This document shows, piece after piece, positions 60,100-64,000 of a DNA stretch of 64,000 nucleotides. Both the position numbers and the translations under genes were made by a program. The notes under the pieces are model-generated. The model ran no database searches. It had not been told where the DNA came from and saw only the letters and a program-made list of their open reading frames with translations. Position 1 is the first letter of the stretch, and every line of letters starts with the position of its first letter. This DNA is from UBA993 sp964485855 (GTDB lineage: Bacteria > Bacillota > Dethiobacteria > DTU022), in the NCBI GenBank assembly GCA_964485855.1, contig CAZAKI010000006.1, positions 1 through 64,000 on the forward strand, written 5' to 3'.

Positions 60100-61354
60100 A
60101 AAGGTGATCCTGGTAGTAACCGTTACTGCTATTGTAACGGAGCTTTTTGCCGCAACCGAAATTGGTCCCTTTCGTTTCTCGGTTGGAGCGATTGTTTTTA
60201 TTTGCGCCATCTTAAGCTTTCACCAGTTGCCAATAATTACCACTGCAGTTCTGGTCGTCATTTCCTCATTTTTATTGCGTGTCGGTTTGGTCTTTTTCAT
60301 CTCTTCTCACCATGTTCAATTTTCGCTTACTCTTGATAATTATTATTCTAACTTGGTATTTTTCATCTCGCTTTCCATTCTGCTTTCTTTGGTCAATATC
60401 AGAAAAATTCCTCGCCGGATTACCCTGCTGATGTGCCTATATCTCTGGTTTGCTCTTACTATCGCGAACCTGGCTGAAGCGCTGATCAGATTACCCGGCC
60501 AGGAATTAATGATTATTGATGATATTTGCATCCTATTCCTGATGGCAGCGGTCCAGGTATTCCTGATTATTAGCCTGCTTAAGATCAGCCATCTTCAGAG
60601 AACGTTGATTTTGGATGAAGAGCAGAAAGCCAACTATGAACGGATGCTCATTGTAGCTTCAGATTTGTATGATGAACAATTTTTTATGCAAAAATCAATG
60701 GAAAACATCGAAAATATTATGGCTAAAAGTTATATTCTGCATAAACGGTTAAAAGAGATGAAACTGACTGATTCCTTACCGGAAAACTCTGCCCTTGAAA
60801 TTGCTGAAGAGGTCCATGAGGTGAAGAAAGATACGATGCGTGTTTTAGCCGGGATTGGCGAGGTAATTAAAATACGCAGGGAAAAACCTTCGATGAATCT
60901 AGCTGAGATCATTGATCTTGTCGTTAAGACCAATAGCAGCTATGCGCAGAGCCTCACCAAAGATATTCGGTTTAGTTTTACTGTGGAAAAAGCATTAACC
61001 ACTAAACAGATCTATCCGCTTTTATCAATCTTAAATAATCTTGTTTCCAACGCAGTAGAAGCGATATCCGGAGCAGGATTGATTCGCCTTCAGGCTAGGG
61101 CGAAAGGTCCGATTTTACGTATCACTGTCAGTGACAATGGTGAATTGATCAGGACCGATAACCAACCGCTGATCTTTGAAGCCGGTTTTACGACGAAGTA
61201 TAATGATGATGGTGTTCCTTCAACCGGTATAGGTTTGGCTTATGTCCGGGGTTTGGTTGAAAAATTCAGGGGCCGGGTTCTTTTTCGCCAAGTTGATCAG
61301 GAGAAGTGTTTTATTATTCTGATTCCCCTTAGTGCCATCATGGAGGATCAATAA
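60047..61354 (+). CDS. Membrane sensor histidine kinase, GlnK (YcbA)-like
   Basis: This protein of about 435 residues has six predicted membrane helices (about 15-190), a short coiled linker and a kinase core. The likely phosphorylated His257 lies in EEVHEVKKD. ATP-binding motifs are N-box LNNLVSNAVEAI, G1 VSDNGELI, FEAGFTTK and G2 STGIGLAYV. Its partner regulator starts in an overlapping TAATG. Pairing with a YcbB-domain regulator suggests a system like Bacillus GlnK-GlnL, which senses glutamine. The start is uncertain: TTG at 60047 overlaps korC, and GTG at 60104 is an alternative. Longer frame residues before 60047 are within korC. Confidence 0.85.
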   Translation: MRRALDRLTAYLLKTLNKKVILVVTVTAIVTELFAATEIGPFRFSVGAIVFICAILSFHQLPIITTAVLVVISSFLLRVGLVFFISSHHVQFSLTLDNYYSNLVFFISLSILLSLVNIRKIPRRITLLMCLYLWFALTIANLAEALIRLPGQELMIIDDICILFLMAAVQVFLIISLLKISHLQRTLILDEEQKANYERMLIVASDLYDEQFFMQKSMENIENIMAKSYILHKRLKEMKLTDSLPENSALEIAEEVHEVKKDTMRVLAGIGEVIKIRREKPSMNLAEIIDLVVKTNSSYAQSLTKDIRFSFTVEKALTTKQIYPLLSILNNLVSNAVEAISGAGLIRLQARAKGPILRITVSDNGELIRTDNQPLIFEAGFTTKYNDDGVPSTGIGLAYVRGLVEKFRGRVLFRQVDQEKCFIILIPLSAIMEDQ

Positions 61355-62283
61355 TGGATTTTACATTTTTTATTATCGATGATGATCTAGCCTGCCGAAA
61401 AATATTAGCGCAGATTATTGAAGATGAAAATTTAGGCGAAATAGTCGGTGAGCTTCCGGACGGTCACGGTAATATTATTGGCACAATTGCCTATCACCAA
61501 CCTGATGTTTTACTGGTTGATCTTCTCATGCCTGGGAAAGACGGCATAGAAGTTGCTGAACAGCTCAGAGCAAGAAATTATCGGGGCAAGATTGTGATGA
61601 TTTCTCAGGTTGAAAATAAAGAGATGGTAGCCCAGGCTTATGCCGCAGGAATAGAATTTTATATCAATAAACCGATAAATAAGATCGAAGTAATTTCTGT
61701 AATCAGAAATGTAACTGAAAGAATAAGGATGGAAGAATCTTTTGAGCAAATGCGCGAATCTTTGGCTAACCTTGACCGGATCGGCAGTTTGCGCCGTACG
61801 TATAGACAAATGCAGTCCAGGCAGCTTGATCGTGATACCATTATTGAAAGAACCAGTGAATTGCTAGCCGATCTGGGCTTGATAGGAGAACCTGGCAGTC
61901 ATGATTTGATCCAAATTGTGATTTTCCTTTTTGGTGTTCCTGATATTGAAAAATATCTTGGTGAGTACCGTCGTTTAAAGGATCTATACCTGGCGATCCA
62001 GAAAACCTATTTGCGTGAAGAAGATAAGCAAAGTGACATGCGCGCTATTGAACAGCGGGTGAGGCGGGCGATTAGACACTCAATGGAACATGTTGCTGCA
62101 CTTGGCCTTGAGGATTATAACAACCCAATTTTTGAGCGTTATGGATCCAAATTTTTTGATTTTAATGAATTACGGCTGCGGATGAAAGAGCTGGAACAAG
62201 GCCCGGAACCTGCTTCTAAAACCAGGGTTAATATTAGGCAATTTATCAATGCCCTCTATGGTGAGATCAAAAAAACCTCATAG
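61354..62283 (+). CDS. Response regulator with YcbB domain, GlnL-like
   Basis: This 309-residue regulator has a receiver domain with acidic pocket IDDD at the N-terminus, phospho-acceptor Asp56 in DVLLVDLLMPGKDG and the conserved Lys in YINKPIN. A coiled linker precedes a C-terminal YcbB-type DNA-binding domain (about 165-305; GSHDLIQIVIFLFGVPDIEKYL and RVRRAIRHSMEHVAALGLEDY). Bacillus GlnL of this type activates glutamine uptake and glutaminase genes. Here it sits directly after korDABC and may regulate 2-oxoacid or amino-acid metabolism. Its ATG overlaps the kinase stop codon. Confidence 0.9.
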   Translation: MDFTFFIIDDDLACRKILAQIIEDENLGEIVGELPDGHGNIIGTIAYHQPDVLLVDLLMPGKDGIEVAEQLRARNYRGKIVMISQVENKEMVAQAYAAGIEFYINKPINKIEVISVIRNVTERIRMEESFEQMRESLANLDRIGSLRRTYRQMQSRQLDRDTIIERTSELLADLGLIGEPGSHDLIQIVIFLFGVPDIEKYLGEYRRLKDLYLAIQKTYLREEDKQSDMRAIEQRVRRAIRHSMEHVAALGLEDYNNPIFERYGSKFFDFNELRLRMKELEQGPEPASKTRVNIRQFINALYGEIKKTS

Positions 62284-62312
62284 GCGAAAAGATTAGAACA
62301 GCAAGGGAGGAT

Positions 62313-63632
62313 ATGAAACAGCGAATGGAAAAAAATATTTGTTTGGAAGCGCAACTTGCAAAGGAATGGGTTGGAGAATCAGAACTGGCTGAGTTTGAAC
62401 CGGCTTTAAGAAAAGCTCATCACGCTCTTCATGACCAGAGCGGAATGGGTTCTGAGTTTACCGGCTGGGTTAACTGGCCACGCAACTATGATCATCAAGA
62501 ACTGGATCGTTTGCAGGAAACTGCTGCTCTAATCAGGGAGAAAGCAGACGTCTTTATTGTCATCGGTATTGGCGGTTCTTATCTAGGTGCACGCTCGGCA
62601 ATCGATTTGATGAAGCCAAATTTCTTTAATCAACTATCACCTCGGGAACGCGGCGGTCCGGAAATTTATTTTGCCGGTAATAATTTATCTCCCGCTTACC
62701 TTGCAGATTTAATACGAATAATTGAAGATAAGGAAGTTTTTATCAATGTGATCTCCAAATCCGGGACAACCTTGGAGCCGGCCATTGCCTTCAGGGTGCT
62801 GAGAAAAATGCTCGAAGATCGATATGGCCAAAAAGAAGCTGGTAAGCGGATTATTGCTACGACCGATCGCAATAAAGGTGCCCTGCGACAACTGGCGGCC
62901 GTTGAAGGGTATCAGACCTTTAGTGTGCCCGACGATATTGGTGGTCGTTATTCGGTTCTGACGGCCGTTGGGTTGTTGCCGATTGCTGTATCAGGACTAG
63001 ACCCTGATCAGATGATGAAAGGAGCATTTGCAGCCAGCCGGATTTATGGTTTATGCAATTTAGACTCAAACGATGCTTACCGGTATGCTGTGATTAGGAA
63101 TATCCTTTATCGGCAGGGGAAGACCATGGAAATTTTAGCTGCCTATGATCCCGCTTTTAATCAGTTTATTGAATGGTGGAAACAGCTATTTGGTGAAAGT
63201 GAAGGGAAAGATGCAAAAGGAATATTTCCAGCCGGAGTAAATTTCACTACTGATCTTCATTCGATGGGGCAATATATTCAGGAAGGCTTGCGCAACTTCT
63301 TTATGACTACCCTTTGGGTGAATAAATCCCGATCATCAATTGATGTTCCCATTCTCGATGATAACGCTGATGGACTTGGCATCCTTGAAGGCACAACCCT
63401 GCATCAGATTAATGATCAAGCCTGTCTTGGCACCATGCTGGCACATACTGAAGGAGGGGTGCCCAATTTGAAAATTGTGATTTCAGAAATAACGCCCTAT
63501 CACTATGGCATGCTAGTCTATTTCTTTGAACTAGCTTGCGCCATCAGCGGGTATCTGCTCGGGGTCAATCCCTTTAATCAACCGGGAGTTGAGGCTTATA
63601 AGAAAAAGGTCTTCTCGCTTCTGGGAATCTGA
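62313..63632 (+). CDS. pgi: Glucose-6-phosphate isomerase
   Basis: This 439-residue enzyme interconverts glucose-6-phosphate and fructose-6-phosphate. IGIGGSYLGARSAID near residue 88, VISKSGTTLEPAIAFRVL near 147 and GGRYSVLTAVGLLPIA are family signatures. The C-terminal part has FFELACAISGYLLGVNPFNQPGVEAYK. The length matches the shorter Firmicute-type enzyme. GGGAGG precedes the ATG. It is separated from the regulator gene by 29 bases and is probably independent in function. Confidence 0.96.
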   Translation: MKQRMEKNICLEAQLAKEWVGESELAEFEPALRKAHHALHDQSGMGSEFTGWVNWPRNYDHQELDRLQETAALIREKADVFIVIGIGGSYLGARSAIDLMKPNFFNQLSPRERGGPEIYFAGNNLSPAYLADLIRIIEDKEVFINVISKSGTTLEPAIAFRVLRKMLEDRYGQKEAGKRIIATTDRNKGALRQLAAVEGYQTFSVPDDIGGRYSVLTAVGLLPIAVSGLDPDQMMKGAFAASRIYGLCNLDSNDAYRYAVIRNILYRQGKTMEILAAYDPAFNQFIEWWKQLFGESEGKDAKGIFPAGVNFTTDLHSMGQYIQEGLRNFFMTTLWVNKSRSSIDVPILDDNADGLGILEGTTLHQINDQACLGTMLAHTEGGVPNLKIVISEITPYHYGMLVYFFELACAISGYLLGVNPFNQPGVEAYKKKVFSLLGI

Positions 63633-63731
63633 ATCGATCTTTGCCCGGAGTGTTGATCACTGATGGGGGGCATTTCCTGGCAATCAATAAAGTAACGGCA
63701 AGGCATCAGGTCACGAATAACGCGGTTACAA

Positions 63732-63760
63732 TTGACTTTGCAGTTTGGAAGTAATAAGAT
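63732..63760 (+). promoter_or_regulatory. Promoter of valS
   Basis: TTGACT (63732-63737), a 17-base spacer and TAAGAT (63755-63760) form a good promoter. Transcription would start about 37 bases before the valS ATG, leaving no room for a T-box leader. Confidence 0.65.
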
Positions 63761-63803
63761 TATGGAGAAATTTATCTTCCAGATCACGATCCGAGGTGAC
63801 CAG

Positions 63804-64000
63804 ATGTCTGAACTGAAACTATCCCCTGTATACGATCCAGCTCTAGTTGAGAAGGATCGTTATCAGTTCTGGCTAGAAGGAAATTATTTCAAAGCCAAAC
63901 GCGATCCTGACCTTAATCCCTTTACCATAGTGATCCCACCGCCAAATGTAACCGGGTCGTTGCATATGGGTCATGCCCTAAACAATACAATTCAGGATAT
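63804..64000 (+). CDS. valS: Valine--tRNA ligase, N-terminal fragment (runs off window)
   Basis: The visible 65 codons read MSELKLSPVYDPALVEK and continue through PFTIVIPPPNVTGSLHMGHA, the class I synthetase HIGH-type motif in the ValS form. The start ATG at 63804 has GAGGTGA four bases upstream. The rest of the gene is beyond the window edge, so domains after the HIGH motif cannot be judged. Confidence 0.92.
   Translation, partial: MSELKLSPVYDPALVEKDRYQFWLEGNYFKAKRDPDLNPFTIVIPPPNVTGSLHMGHALNNTIQD

Noticed and set aside
63596..63787. 63-codon minus-strand frame before valS
   Set aside because: Overlaps the pgi end and the valS promoter; no ribosome site or domain.

Overview
The window looks like a chromosomal segment from an anaerobic, low-to-mid GC Gram-positive bacterium of the Clostridia type (Firmicutes). 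Supporting signs are strong GGAGG ribosome sites with frequent TTG/GTG starts, a trigger factor-clpP-clpX-lon-engB block, FadN/FadA-type beta-oxidation genes under a FadR-like TetR box, an AOR-family tungsten oxidoreductase, ferredoxin-linked 2-oxoacid oxidoreductase, a non-pyrrolysine MttB-like corrinoid methyltransferase and a GlnK/GlnL-like two-component pair. No phage, transposase or CRISPR was seen. Species assignment is not possible from the sequence alone.

Layout. 1-5.4 kb: the end of a tRNA-Arg, a universal stress protein, a secreted V8-like serine protease with Big_2 and dockerin domains, a DUF3311/sodium-solute symporter pair, larE and a small acidic lipoprotein. 5.7-19.9 kb: a long co-directional cluster with a corrinoid protein, an MttB-family methyltransferase, a complete peptide-type ABC importer (binding protein, two permeases, two ATPases), a 1050-residue C25/caspase-fold peptidase-like protein without a signal peptide, a C45 Ntn-hydrolase, an M20 amidohydrolase and a metallo-beta-lactamase-fold hydrolase. 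I read it as uptake and intracellular dismantling of an amide- or peptide-linked, methylated substrate; that is inference. 20-26.5 kb: glpK, DUF502, DUF192, tRNA-His/tRNA-Gln, a LiaF-like protein, a MurE-like ligase, a ferredoxin and a tiny lipopeptide unit.

26.5-32.2 kb: an M24 peptidase and a fatty-acid operon (TetR-fadN-fadA, minus strand) with a clear promoter and palindromic operator. 32.4-41.3 kb: tig, clpP, clpX, lon, engB, a lone HgdC-type activase, then birA-bioY (minus) with a BirA operator over the promoter. 41.5-52.5 kb: a CBS-PAS-AAA+-Fis sigma-54 activator, tandem dyad sites, a -24/-12 promoter, and an operon of aminotransferase, AOR, NuoE-like, NuoF-like and a 1142-residue 2Fe-2S/GltD/ferredoxin/NuoG fusion. 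This is a coherent amino acid-to-aldehyde-to-acid oxidation module that may be electron-bifurcating. 52.7-62.3 kb: glutamate dehydrogenase, a two-receiver/PPDK-N protein, korDABC and a GlnK/GlnL-like kinase-regulator pair, all fitting amino-acid fermentation. 62.3-64 kb: pgi and the start of valS.

Start codons were moved from the longest reading frame wherever a Shine-Dalgarno site, signal peptide or family alignment favoured an internal start; these decisions are stated per gene. Functions rest on motif reading only; no database search was run.
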